Positions 17,301-25,072 of a stretch of DNA of 64,000 nucleotides are shown here, in pieces. The notes beneath the pieces are model-generated. The model was not told where the DNA came from, ran no database searches, and was given only the letters and a program-made list of their open reading frames with translations. How positions within the stretch are numbered: position 1 is the stretch's first letter; each line of letters begins with the position of its first letter. The DNA is taken from positions 186,001-250,000 of the forward strand of contig NZ_JAMAYG010000004.1 in NCBI RefSeq assembly GCF_023712425.1, in the 5' to 3' direction. Source of the stretch: Rothia sp. P100. Its GTDB lineage: Bacteria > Actinomycetota > Actinomycetes > Actinomycetales > Micrococcaceae. Position numbers and translations under genes: made by a program.

Positions 17301-17996
17301 CTGTCCGAAGTCGCTCACGAGAGGCTGAAAGCGGTCGCAACCCACAACGAGCTGGGTGCGGGCATGCGTTTGGCTATGAAGGACCTAGAAATCCGTGGTG
17401 CCGGAAACCTCCTGGGAGGCGAGCAGTCCGGGCATATCGCTGGGGTAGGGTTTGACCTCTATCTGCGCCTGGTGGGGGAGGCCGTTGCCAACTTCCAGCA
17501 CGGTGAGAAGGAAGAGACACCAGCGGAGATCAAAGTTGACCTACCGGTCAATGCTCATATGCCGCATGACTATGTCTCTTCAGAGCGTCTGCGGCTTTCT
17601 GCCTACCGCCAAATCGCCCAAGCACTGACAATTGAGGAACTGAACGAAGCCCGCGAAGAGCTGGTAGACCGCTACGGTGCTCTGCCTGAACCTGTAGAGA
17701 ACCTCTTCACCATTGCTGCCCTGCGCCAACGCGCGCGTGCAGTGGGTTTGAGGGAAATCGTTGCTATGGGGCCAAAGGTTCGCTTCTTCCCGGTTAACAA
17801 TCTGCCCGAATCTAAACAGATGCGGCTAGAGAGAATGTACCCCGGTTCTCTTTACCGCCAGGTGCCCGGCACCGAGAACTGGCAGATTCTGGTCCCCCGC
17901 CCTAAGACCGCTAGGGTGGGTGGAAAAGATTTGGTGGACGCCGCTATGGTTGAATGGACGGAGCAGTTCCTCCACGCCATTTTCGAAACCAGCTAG
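14364..17996 (+). CDS. mfd: Transcription-repair coupling factor Mfd
   Basis: A 1210-residue ATP-dependent translocase that removes RNA polymerase stalled at lesions and recruits UvrA. Domain order matches the family: N-terminal UvrB-like region (about 1-350), a species-specific linker, the RNA-polymerase-interacting CarD-like domain (about 522-600, starting AAGDYVVHEQHGIGQF), the helicase domains with Walker A GDVGYGKTE (about 687-695), the Walker B DEEQRFG (about 786-792), the GRVGRG motif VI, and the C-terminal TRCF domain (about 1040-1180). ATG start with GGGGAG upstream. It ends at 17996 with a strong terminator 13 bases later. No truncation or missing motif was seen. Confidence 0.97.
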   Translation: MALYGITEALKGEGTYAAIMGVAAAHPTARVDEFVIGCPEGARPFLLQGISDVTSMGDTLRSPVVLVITATDREAEDTVLALSALMPAEEAVLFPAWETLPHERLSPRSDTVGQRLSVLRSLAGLGATFPRVVVAPVRSLLQPLVAGLEKMEPVEIKKGQEVDFNLTVKQLTQAAYSRVDLVSKRGEFAVRGGILDIFSPVSDHPVRIDFFGDEVEDIRYFSVADQRTINAENHPRVFLAPPCRELLITPSIMSKAARLKNSYPGAAGMLEKIAGGIYVEGMESLIPLLVDDMVTLLDHLPEGSLPIVIEPERVRSRAADLVVTNEEFLHAAWDSVTEASDAPIDLGQNGLSDLGSGSFRTIASLRELALTKNMGWWSMTSLGVDSAIDDDVDSVQFAARVPHTYAGNVTELLDEVGKKVKDGWRIAVVTHGPGPLARFLDLFQEAEIPASRVESLARAPEPGIIEMTTASVGHGFMMDGAKLGLLTEADILGRTSPYATRDLRNGKLPSRRRKNAVDPMSLAAGDYVVHEQHGIGQFVELVQRPIAGATVTPGQPKPMKEYLVLEYAPTKRGGPKDRLFVPSDQLDQVSNYVGGEAPTLSKMGGSDWAKTKSRARKAVKEIAADLIKLYSARQASRGHAFAADTPWQSELEEAFPYNETPDQLVAINEVKADMEKEVPMDRLISGDVGYGKTEIAVRAAFKAVQDGKQVAVLVPTTLLAQQHFETFTERFSGFPISIRVLSRFQKAKESAETLEGIKNGSVDVVVGTHRILSESTEWKDLGLVIIDEEQRFGVEHKEKLKTMRTNVDVLAMSATPIPRTLEMSLTGIRETSTLATPPEERHPVLTFVGARTDQQVTAAIRRELMREGQVFFVHNRVFSIEETANQLQKLVPEARIAVAHGRMSESRLEKIIVDFWERKFDVLVSTTIVETGLDISNANTLIVDNAQNYGLSQLHQLRGRVGRGRERAYAYFLYPPEKMLSEVAHERLKAVATHNELGAGMRLAMKDLEIRGAGNLLGGEQSGHIAGVGFDLYLRLVGEAVANFQHGEKEETPAEIKVDLPVNAHMPHDYVSSERLRLSAYRQIAQALTIEELNEAREELVDRYGALPEPVENLFTIAALRQRARAVGLREIVAMGPKVRFFPVNNLPESKQMRLERMYPGSLYRQVPGTENWQILVPRPKTARVGGKDLVDAAMVEWTEQFLHAIFETS

Positions 17997-18008
17997 TAGC
18001 CGATACAC

Positions 18009-18044
18009 AAAATGGGACTCCCCAACCGGGGAGTCCCATTTTTA
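18009..18044. terminator. Bidirectional terminator between mfd and the small membrane protein gene
   Basis: Perfect 13-bp stem (18011-18023 with 18028-18040), loop AACC, T run on the plus side and A run on the other. It lies between two convergent genes. Confidence 0.92.
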
Positions 18045-18058
18045 TCGTAACGTGGTGA

Positions 18059-18382
18059 CTACTTCATGTAGAGATCGGTGCCACCTGAATGCACCGCTTC
18101 ATTGGTCTTTGACGGTAGGACCCAGAGCGGGATCATGAAAGCAAGAGCGTAAAGCACGATTGCGATAGACCACCAGATCCAGCCACCCTCGGGGTAGGTG
18201 CCCAGCGCGTAGAAGCAACCGAGCAGAATGCCGAAGCACAGTACGAACAGTGCGATGTTGGAGCCCATTTCCTTGGTACCAGAGTGCTGGGGAGTACCTG
18301 AACGGGGAGGGTTACCTGATTCCAGGCCGAGTGACTCGACGTTTGAGCGCTTCTCAGCCTCAGAGCGATCGTTATCAGACAT
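18059..18382 (-). CDS. Small two-helix membrane protein, unknown function
   Basis: A 107-residue protein with a hydrophilic, serine-rich N-terminal 40 residues and two predicted TM helices (about 42-62 and 68-90) joined by a short loop YPEGGW. No known family is recognised. The start ATG has AAAGGA eight bases upstream, which supports it as a real gene, as does its placement behind a bidirectional terminator. It is followed on the same strand by nothing closer than mfd's end and preceded by deoC about 110 bases upstream with its own direction minus. Confidence 0.65.
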   Translation of the reverse strand: MSDNDRSEAEKRSNVESLGLESGNPPRSGTPQHSGTKEMGSNIALFVLCFGILLGCFYALGTYPEGGWIWWSIAIVLYALAFMIPLWVLPSKTNEAVHSGGTDLYMK

Positions 18383-18494
18383 AAGATAGTCCTTTGGGTG
18401 TGTGTACAGCTTAATGTTTAGTATAGGTGCTCAGGGGCAGCTTCGCACGGTGTGTCACTAAAATGAACGCTAACTTGGGTAGGTGGCGCGTGCT

Positions 18495-19187
18495 TTAGTA
18501 ACCGCTTTCGCTTGCCTCGCCCGCACCAATAATAGCAATTCCCTTTGAAGCGCCGATACGGGTTGCTCCGGCAGCAATCATTGCCAAAGCCTCTTCACGG
18601 GTGCGGACACCACCAGAAGCCTTAACGCCCAGCTCAGGGCCAACGGTTGCGCGCATGAGGGCGATGTCTTCAACGGTTGCTCCGGCAGAGGAATAGCCGG
18701 TAGAAGTCTTCACAAAATCGGCTCCGGCTTCAACGGATGCTTCACAAGCCAGAACTTTCTGGTCATTGGTCAGCTCACTGGTCTCGATAATGACCTTAAG
18801 AGTGGCACCGCCGGCGTGAACGGCGTCTGCTACAGCCTTGATATCTGCCACCAGAGCAGCGCGGTGGTTAGCGCGGGCAGCTGCAATATTGATGACCATA
18901 TCAACTTCGCGAGCACCTGCCTCTACAGCGGTTTTAGCCTCGAACGCCTTGACCTCGGTAGCTGAAGCACCAAAGGGGAAACCAACAACCACGCAGGGCA
19001 CCGACCGGGAGCCAGCTAGCTCCTCGGCGAGAACCGGAGCCCATACAGGGTTAGCACAGACACTAGCAAAGCCGTATTCCCGGGCTTCGCTACACAAGCG
19101 GCGGACATCTTCTTCAGAAGCGTTGGGGGCAAGAATAGTGTGGTCAATCATTGCTGCGAGCTGGTCGCGGGTTAGTTCAGAGGTCAT
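18495..19187 (-). CDS. deoC: Deoxyribose-phosphate aldolase DeoC
   Basis: Class I aldolase that cleaves 2-deoxyribose-5-phosphate into glyceraldehyde-3-phosphate and acetaldehyde. The 230-residue TIM-barrel keeps the catalytic set: Schiff-base Lys160 in [10 protein letters not shown], Lys189 in VKASGGVRT and Asp96 in EVDMVIN. ATG start with AGGAG seven bases upstream. It is the last gene of the punA-mutase-deoC run and would take the deoxyribose-5-phosphate formed by the mutase, completing deoxynucleoside breakdown. The acetaldehyde product could feed the aldehyde dehydrogenase encoded about 9 kb away, though nothing in the sequence links them. Confidence 0.96.
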   Translation of the reverse strand: MTSELTRDQLAAMIDHTILAPNASEEDVRRLCSEAREYGFASVCANPVWAPVLAEELAGSRSVPCVVVGFPFGASATEVKAFEAKTAVEAGAREVDMVINIAAARANHRAALVADIKAVADAVHAGGATLKVIIETSELTNDQKVLACEASVEAGADFVKTSTGYSSAGATVEDIALMRATVGPELGVKASGGVRTREEALAMIAAGATRIGASKGIAIIGAGEASESGY

Positions 19188-19248
19188 TGTTTCTCCTAAT
19201 TGATGCAGTCAAAGGTATGCCTGCTGAAAGTACAAGTGGTGGGCGGGT

Positions 19249-20937
19249 TTAGAGGCCCAGGGCTGCCGACATATCGGCTTTGATGATATCGAGCTTGGTG
19301 GCTGCGGTTGCGCGAGCGTCAGCTACTGAACCGGTCACTGGAACTACCGCCTCAAGGTAGCACTTGAGCTTGGGCTCCGTGCCCGATGGTCGCACAATGA
19401 CTCGCGAGTCATCCTCGGTGTAGTAGCGCATACCGTCGGTGGGAGGCAGGGTTTCGGTACCCTCGGTGAGATCCTCAACAGAGGTTACTGGTGAGCCTGC
19501 TAACTGGGCCGGGGCGTTATCGCGCAGTCGCTTCATCATGGCAGGAATCAGTGCCAGGTCATCAACGCGCACCGAGAGCTGGTCGGTAGCATAGACCCCG
19601 TGCTGGGCTGAAAGATCATCAAGCAGAGCGGGCAGGTTGCTGCCAGCATCCTTGAGCTCCTGAGCGTAAACCGCCATGACCAGGGCAGCTGAAATACCGT
19701 CCTTATCGCGCACCTGAGCATGGTCCACGCAGTAACCCAGTGCCTCTTCATAGCCAAAGCTCAGGTTTTCTACACGGGCAATCCATTTGAAGCCAGTGAG
19801 GGTTTCCACATGTTTGACGCCGGCTGCATGAGCAAGCGCCCCCACCTGTCGTGAGGAGACAATGGAGTTAGCGAAGGTTGCCTCAGCATGGTTCTCAAGG
19901 GTGGAGAGCATGCGGTTGGCTAGAATCGATCCGGTCTCGTCGCCTCGGAGCATACGCCAGGTGCCGCAGTCATTGACGGCAAAAGCCGCGCGATCAGCAT
20001 CGGGATCGTTAGCAATAATCAAATCGGCACCCAGCTTCTGCGCCAGAGCAAAGGCTAGGTCGAGGGCGCCGGGCTCTTCGGGGTTAGGGAAAGCGACGGT
20101 AGGGAAGGTGGGATCTGGGTCCGCCTGCTCCGGCACTAGCGTGACATGGGTGAAACCTGCCCCGCGTAAGACAGCTTCGGCAGTTTTGCCGCCCACACCG
20201 TGCATAGGGGTCAGCACAATCTTGAGGTCACGGTCCTGCTGGGGTACGAGCGAGAGGACCTTCACCATGTAGTCATCGGCCACGGTATCGGGCAGAACGC
20301 TCCAGCCCTCATCAGCTAGAACTGGCTGGCTAACAGCGGCAATAGCCGCCGCAATGTCACCATCGTAGGGGGGGACGATTTGCGCACCGCGAGCACCATC
20401 TTCTACTGCCTGACCGCCCAGATAGACCTTATAACCGTTATCGTTGGGAGGGTTGTGAGATGCTGTGACCATCACACCAATTTCAGCCCCGTATTCACGG
20501 GTAGCCCAGGCTGTCACGGGGGTGGGCAGGGGAGAGGGCATGAGCTTGACCTCGATACCCGCTGCTGTGAAAATTGCTGCGGTATCGAGAGCGAAGACAT
20601 CAGAATTCTTGCGGGCATCAAAACTGACGACCGCTGAAATCTGCTCCCACCCTTCGGCCTCAGCCCGAGCGGTGGCGTAATCAGCTAGGCCCTGGGCAGC
20701 CCGCTGGACTACCACGCGATTCATGCGCATTGGGCCAGCACCCAGCTCAGCGCGCAAACCTGCGGTGCCGAACTGCAAAGTACCAGAGAAACGGTCAGCT
20801 AGATCAGCTGCTGCAGCTTCATCGCCAGCCTCAGCCTGAGCCAGAATGCCTTCAAGCTGGGCGCGAGTCTCAGCGTCCGGATCGTCAGTGATCCAAGCGC
20901 GGGCTTGCTCGACGAGCTGAGGTAAAAGGGTAGACAT
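19249..20937 (-). CDS. Phosphohexomutase/phosphopentomutase-type sugar-phosphate mutase
   Basis: A 562-residue enzyme of the alpha-D-phosphohexomutase superfamily (PGM/PMM type). The phosphoserine loop TASHNPPNDNGYK places Ser150 as catalytic, the metal loop DPDADR is at about 301-306, and the C-terminal phosphate-binding loop RPSGTEPK is present. Actinobacterial homologues are called PmmB and members of this group also act as phosphopentomutase. Between punA and deoC, a role in converting (deoxy)ribose-1-phosphate to the 5-phosphate is the natural reading. ATG 20937 is chosen because AAGGA lies eight bases upstream; a longer in-frame start 30 bases earlier adds a hydrophobic stub with no such site. 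Confidence 0.92.
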   Translation of the reverse strand: MSTLLPQLVEQARAWITDDPDAETRAQLEGILAQAEAGDEAAAADLADRFSGTLQFGTAGLRAELGAGPMRMNRVVVQRAAQGLADYATARAEAEGWEQISAVVSFDARKNSDVFALDTAAIFTAAGIEVKLMPSPLPTPVTAWATREYGAEIGVMVTASHNPPNDNGYKVYLGGQAVEDGARGAQIVPPYDGDIAAAIAAVSQPVLADEGWSVLPDTVADDYMVKVLSLVPQQDRDLKIVLTPMHGVGGKTAEAVLRGAGFTHVTLVPEQADPDPTFPTVAFPNPEEPGALDLAFALAQKLGADLIIANDPDADRAAFAVNDCGTWRMLRGDETGSILANRMLSTLENHAEATFANSIVSSRQVGALAHAAGVKHVETLTGFKWIARVENLSFGYEEALGYCVDHAQVRDKDGISAALVMAVYAQELKDAGSNLPALLDDLSAQHGVYATDQLSVRVDDLALIPAMMKRLRDNAPAQLAGSPVTSVEDLTEGTETLPPTDGMRYYTEDDSRVIVRPSGTEPKLKCYLEAVVPVTGSVADARATAATKLDIIKADMSAALGL

Positions 20938-20983
20938 CAATAAATCCTTAGATTTCAGCAGCCACATTATGGCTGGCCAGTGG

Positions 20984-21826
20984 TTAGAGTGAAGCGATAA
21001 TGTCTGCCAGAAGGCGGGAAATACGGGGGCCAGCGGCCTCGCCTGCCTCGATCACCTCAGCATGGCTGAGCGGGGTTTCCTGAATACCGGCAGCCAGGTT
21101 GGTGACCAGTGAAATACCAAATATCTCAAGCCCGGCGGCACGAGCTGCAATAGCCTCCAAGGCGGTAGACATGCCAACCAAGTCGGCACCTAGAACTCCA
21201 GCCATCTTTACCTCTGCGGGAGTCTCGTAGTGAGGACCGGGGAACTGCATGTAGACACCTTCCTGTAAGGAAGCGTCAATGCTGCGAGCGATTTCACGGA
21301 TGCGAGGGGAGTAAAGATCAGTGAGATCAACAAAGTGTGCACCGCTCAGTGGGGAAGCCGCCGTGAAATTAAGGTGATCAGAAATGAGCACCGGTTCACC
21401 GGCGGAGTATGCGGGATTCAAACCGCCGCACCCGTTGGTCAGAATCATGGTCTTGGCTCCAGTAGCCGCCACGGTGCGTACCCCATGAACTACCGCGTCC
21501 ACACCGCGACCCTCGTAGTAGTGGGTGCGTGAGCCAATTACGAGAGCACGCTGGCCCTTTGGGGTAAGGATTGAAGTAAGGGTGCCGGGGTGACCCACCA
21601 CAGCAGCCTTATGGAAACCAGGCACCTCCGAAGCATCAAGAGTATGGGTGACCTCGCCGATGAGGGTGGCGGCTTCGCCCCAGCCTGAACCCAGAGTCAG
21701 ACCCAGATCGTGCTTCTCAACACCGGTCTTCTCAGCAATAAATTCAGCTGCCTCACGAGCCCGCACCAGCGCGGGATGGTTGGGGTCAGCGGTCGATACA
21801 GCGGGTATATTTGATTCATTCAACAC
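20984..21826 (-). CDS. punA: Purine-nucleoside phosphorylase (trimeric type)
   Basis: Cleaves purine (deoxy)nucleosides with phosphate to the base and (deoxy)ribose-1-phosphate. The 280-residue protein has the PNP-II landmarks: GLTLGSGWG near the N-terminus for phosphate binding, SRTHYYEG, LTNGCGGLNP and GPHYETPAE with the substrate-binding residues, and DLVGMSTALEAIAARAAGLEIFGISLVTN. This is the human-like trimeric class rather than the bacterial DeoD hexameric class. ATG start with AGAAGG upstream. First gene of the salvage run; the mutase starts 46 bases after its stop. Confidence 0.95.
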   Translation of the reverse strand: MLNESNIPAVSTADPNHPALVRAREAAEFIAEKTGVEKHDLGLTLGSGWGEAATLIGEVTHTLDASEVPGFHKAAVVGHPGTLTSILTPKGQRALVIGSRTHYYEGRGVDAVVHGVRTVAATGAKTMILTNGCGGLNPAYSAGEPVLISDHLNFTAASPLSGAHFVDLTDLYSPRIREIARSIDASLQEGVYMQFPGPHYETPAEVKMAGVLGADLVGMSTALEAIAARAAGLEIFGISLVTNLAAGIQETPLSHAEVIEAGEAAGPRISRLLADIIASL

Positions 21827-21992
21827 GCCTTCTAGCCTACCAATAATGACGGGGCGAGACTAGGTAGATCGAGGGGGCTAGGCCTTTGGTTGGAAGACGG
21901 GGCTGACCCAGAAGGGAAAAGGGGCAAGGTAAACGAGTGCGCCCAACTTACACCCTTTTAGTGTTCTAGCCCTAAAATTCTGTGCCTGCAAG

Positions 21993-22028
21993 TTGAGCCA
22001 TCCTGGGATGTGGGACACAATGGATAGG
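21993..22028 (+). promoter_or_regulatory. Promoter and leaderless start of lpdA
   Basis: TTGAGC (21993-21998), 17 bases, CACAAT (22016-22021), then six bases to the GTG at 22028. The predicted transcription start coincides with the start codon, and no ribosome-binding site is seen before the GTG. Confidence 0.55.
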
Positions 22029-23446
22029 TGACTCTAAAAACAGATTACTCTTCCCACAAACTCGTCATCCTCGGCGGCGGCCCCGGCGGCTACGAAGCTG
22101 CTCTGGTGGCAGCTAGCCACGGTGCCGATGTTACCATTATCGAAGATAAGGGCATGGGCGGATCAGCCGTGCTCACCGACGTCGTTCCCTCCAAAACCCT
22201 CATCACCAGTGCGGACGCCCGCAACCGCTTTGGTAAGGCACAGGAGCTCGCTATCTCGGTGGGCGAAGACGATAACCCGCCTCAGATTTCGGTGGACCTT
22301 GCCAAGGTTAACCAGCGCCTCATTGACCTAGCTCTACAGCAGTCCCACGATATTAAGCGCACACTGGAACGCAACGGGGTGAAGGTAATTGCCGGGCGTG
22401 GCACGCTCATTGACCGTAACACTGTTCAGGTAACCGATGCGGACGGGCTGACGTATGAACTCAATGCCGAGTTCATTCTGCTGGCTGTCGGTACCCACCC
22501 GCGCGAGCTACCAACTGCACAGCCAGACGGGCAACGTATTCTCAACTGGACCCAACTGTATGACCTCAAAGAACTACCTACAGATTTGATTGTGGTGGGC
22601 TCCGGTGTAACCGGCGCCGAATTCGCATCAGCCTATGATGGTCTGGGCTCTAACGTTACCCTTATCTCTTCGCGCGACCAGGTGCTTCCCGGCGAAGATG
22701 GGGACGCTGCAACCGTGCTAGAGAACGTCTTTGAGCGTAAGGGTGTGAGGGTTCTACCGCGCTCGCGCGCGGAGGGTGCTGAGTATAACGAAGCCGATGA
22801 CGGTGTAGTAGTTACGCTCTCTGACGGTCGCAAGGTCGCAGGTTCTCACGTCCTGATTGCCGTTGGATCTATCCCCAACACAGACAACCTGGGGTTGGAT
22901 GCAGTCGGTGTTGAGATTTCAGAAACCGGGCACATCAATGTGGATCGTGTTTCACGTACCAATATTTCAAATATCTACGCGGCCGGTGACTGCACCGGTG
23001 TTTACCCGCTGGCGTCGGTTGCGGCCATGCAGGGGCGGGTGGCGGTCTCCCATATGCTGGGTGACACGGTTAAACCTTTGCGGACCCACCAGGTTGCAGC
23101 CAATATCTTTACTGCCCCCGAAATCGCGACTGTCGGGGTCAGTCAAAGCGAAATCGAAGCGGGTAAGTATCAGGCTGATATGGTCATGCTGCCCTTGGCA
23201 ACCAACGCACGCGCTAAGATGCTGGCGGTAGAAGACGGTTTCATCAAGATTTTTGCCCGTAAACATTCAGGCACCGTGATCGGTGGTGTGGTAGTAGGGC
23301 CTCGTGCCTCCGAGCTTATTTTCCCGCTTTCACTGGCAGTGGATAAGAAACTGCACGTGGACGATATCGCCGAGACTTTCGCGGTCTATCCCTCGCTCAG
23401 CGGCTCTATTTCTGAGGCTGCCCGCCAGCTGCACATCATGCAGTAG
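22028..23446 (+). CDS. lpdA: NAD(P)H:quinone reductase LpdA (flavoprotein disulfide reductase family)
   Basis: A 472-residue two-dinucleotide-binding flavoprotein. FAD-binding GGGPGGYEAA starts at residue 16, an NAD(P)H-binding VGSGVTGAEFAS motif lies near residue 190, and the second FAD motif IYAAGDCTG and the C-terminal dimer domain (SLAVDKKLHVDDIAETFAVYPS) are present. Where true disulfide reductases have the CxxxxC pair, this reads GMGGSAVLTDVVPSK, with no cysteine. That pattern is known from mycobacterial LpdA (Rv3303c), which reduces quinones with NAD(P)H. The GTG start appears leaderless (see the promoter entry). It is divergent from punA, as Rv3303c lies near deoD and pmmB in Mycobacterium. 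Confidence 0.9.
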   Translation: MTLKTDYSSHKLVILGGGPGGYEAALVAASHGADVTIIEDKGMGGSAVLTDVVPSKTLITSADARNRFGKAQELAISVGEDDNPPQISVDLAKVNQRLIDLALQQSHDIKRTLERNGVKVIAGRGTLIDRNTVQVTDADGLTYELNAEFILLAVGTHPRELPTAQPDGQRILNWTQLYDLKELPTDLIVVGSGVTGAEFASAYDGLGSNVTLISSRDQVLPGEDGDAATVLENVFERKGVRVLPRSRAEGAEYNEADDGVVVTLSDGRKVAGSHVLIAVGSIPNTDNLGLDAVGVEISETGHINVDRVSRTNISNIYAAGDCTGVYPLASVAAMQGRVAVSHMLGDTVKPLRTHQVAANIFTAPEIATVGVSQSEIEAGKYQADMVMLPLATNARAKMLAVEDGFIKIFARKHSGTVIGGVVVGPRASELIFPLSLAVDKKLHVDDIAETFAVYPSLSGSISEAARQLHIMQ

Positions 23447-23461
23447 GGTTTCAGCTTCAAC

Positions 23462-23497
23462 AAAAAGTCCACCGAGAAACCTCGGTGGACTTTTTTG
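23462..23497. terminator. Bidirectional terminator between lpdA and the MHS transporter gene
   Basis: Stem of AAAAAGTCCACCGAG with its complement across an AAAC loop, followed by a T run on the plus strand and matched by an A run on the other side. It is between convergent genes. Confidence 0.92.
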
Positions 23498-23508
23498 TAG
23501 TGAGTGAT

Positions 23509-24903
23509 TTACTTGGTGCGGGCCATGGTGGAAAGATCAACATCACGGGTTTCGTGAGTGATTGCCATGAAGATGAAAGTGAGAACCCCGGCGCCTGCCA
23601 GGTAAAGGCCCACAGCACCCACACCGCCGTTAGCGTTTAGCCAAACCGCTGCATAAGGGGTCAGTGCAGCACCCAAAATTGAGGCTACGTTATAGGAGAT
23701 GCCCGATGCGGTGTAGCGGACGTTGGTGGGGAAGAGCTCGGGCAGGTAGGCCGACATGGAGCCAAAGGTCAGGCCCATGAGCGTCATGCCGATTGCCATA
23801 AAGAGCACGATGCGGCTGGTGTTAGCTTCAGCGCCGGTGCCCACTACCTCGGGGTTCATGAGCAGGCCAAAGCAGAGGCCGAAGGCGATAATGCAGGCGG
23901 TGATGACGAGCTGCGATGAGCGTCGACCGTACTTATCCGCTAGCCATCCCGAGACAGGAACCATAGCTGCAAAAAAGAGGATGGTGATGAGCTGAATAAC
24001 GAGGAAGCTGCGGTAGGGGATGCCCAGGCCACCCTTCTCTGCTGCGCCGATGCCAAAGGAAAGAATCCAGGCAGTCATCAGGTAGAAGAGCACGTAGGTT
24101 GCCAGCATGATGAAGGTACCTTGAACCATAGGCCACCAGGCAACCTTGAAGGCCTCAACCAGCGGGGTCTTAACCTTCTCGTCCTTAGCCACCGCCTGCT
24201 TGAAGACGGGAGTCTCTTCTAGCTTGAAGCGAACGTAAAGACCCACAGCCACCATGATGACGGAGGCGATAAAGGGAACGCGCCAGCCCCAGACTAAGAA
24301 GTTGTGGTCCAGGCCGTCACCGGTAGCGACCGAAGTGAAGCCCATCGCTACAGTCAGCAAAAGCATGAAACCGTTGGCGAGGATGAAGCCGAACGGTGCG
24401 CCCAGCTGGGGCCACATGGCAGCGCGGGCGCGTTTGCCTTCCTCAGCGTACTCCGTGGCGAGAAGAGCCGCGCCGGACCACTCGCCACCCAGACCCAGAC
24501 CCTGGCAAAAGCGCAGGATGGTCAGCATGATGGGCGCCCACAGACCGATGTGGTAGTAGGTGGGGAGTAAGCCGATGAGGAAAGTAGCAATACCCATGGT
24601 GAGCAGTGCGCCTACCAGAGTTGCCTTACGGCCTACCTTGTCGCCAAAGTGGCCAAAAATTACGGAGCCAATAGGGCGGGCGACGAAAGCAGCCCCAAAG
24701 GTCGCCATCGATGCAAGAAGCTTGGCAGTGTCATCTTCACCGGTAAAGAAGAGCGCTGGGAACACTGCCACGGCTGCGGTGGCGTAGATGTAGAAATCAT
24801 AGAATTCGATGGTGGTGCCGATCAGCGATGCCATGATGACGCGGCTGCGGGGTATGGTGATATCGCTGGCCGATGCGGCCGTTGATGCGGTTGAAGTGGT
24901 CAC
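23509..24903 (-). CDS. MHS-family metabolite:H+ symporter (MFS)
   Basis: A 464-residue protein with 12 predicted TM helices and the marks of the metabolite:H+ symporter subfamily: FYDFYIYATAA in TM1, the loop 2-3 motif GHFGDKVGRKATL, ILRFCQGLGLGGEWSGA in TM4, and the repeat motif PVSGWLADKYGRRSS in the second half. Relatives include ProP, ShiA and KgtP, which take up osmolytes or organic acids by proton symport; the substrate here cannot be told. GTG start with AGGAG seven bases upstream. A 21-bp dyad about 75 bases upstream may be an operator. It stands alone as a single-gene unit. Confidence 0.9.
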   Translation of the reverse strand: MTTSTASTAASASDITIPRSRVIMASLIGTTIEFYDFYIYATAAVAVFPALFFTGEDDTAKLLASMATFGAAFVARPIGSVIFGHFGDKVGRKATLVGALLTMGIATFLIGLLPTYYHIGLWAPIMLTILRFCQGLGLGGEWSGAALLATEYAEEGKRARAAMWPQLGAPFGFILANGFMLLLTVAMGFTSVATGDGLDHNFLVWGWRVPFIASVIMVAVGLYVRFKLEETPVFKQAVAKDEKVKTPLVEAFKVAWWPMVQGTFIMLATYVLFYLMTAWILSFGIGAAEKGGLGIPYRSFLVIQLITILFFAAMVPVSGWLADKYGRRSSQLVITACIIAFGLCFGLLMNPEVVGTGAEANTSRIVLFMAIGMTLMGLTFGSMSAYLPELFPTNVRYTASGISYNVASILGAALTPYAAVWLNANGGVGAVGLYLAGAGVLTFIFMAITHETRDVDLSTMARTK

Positions 24904-24978
24904 GGAAAGCTCCTGTATATACCGCTGACACGGTGATATGTGGTGTAACAGAAACTCACTGTAAACTGGCTGACTGAT

Positions 24979-24999
24979 ATATGAAACCGGATTTCATAT
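24979..24999. promoter_or_regulatory. Palindromic operator candidate upstream of the MHS transporter
   Basis: Perfect 8-bp arms ATATGAAA and TTTCATAT with a 5-base spacer, 76 bases before the GTG start. The symmetry suggests a dimeric regulator site (inference). Confidence 0.5.
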
Positions 25000-25072
25000 T
25001 CTAAGACATCGTCTGAGGTAAAAAAGTGCCGGGGTGCAGCTGTAAGTTGCCCCCGGGCACTCGGATAAAAAC

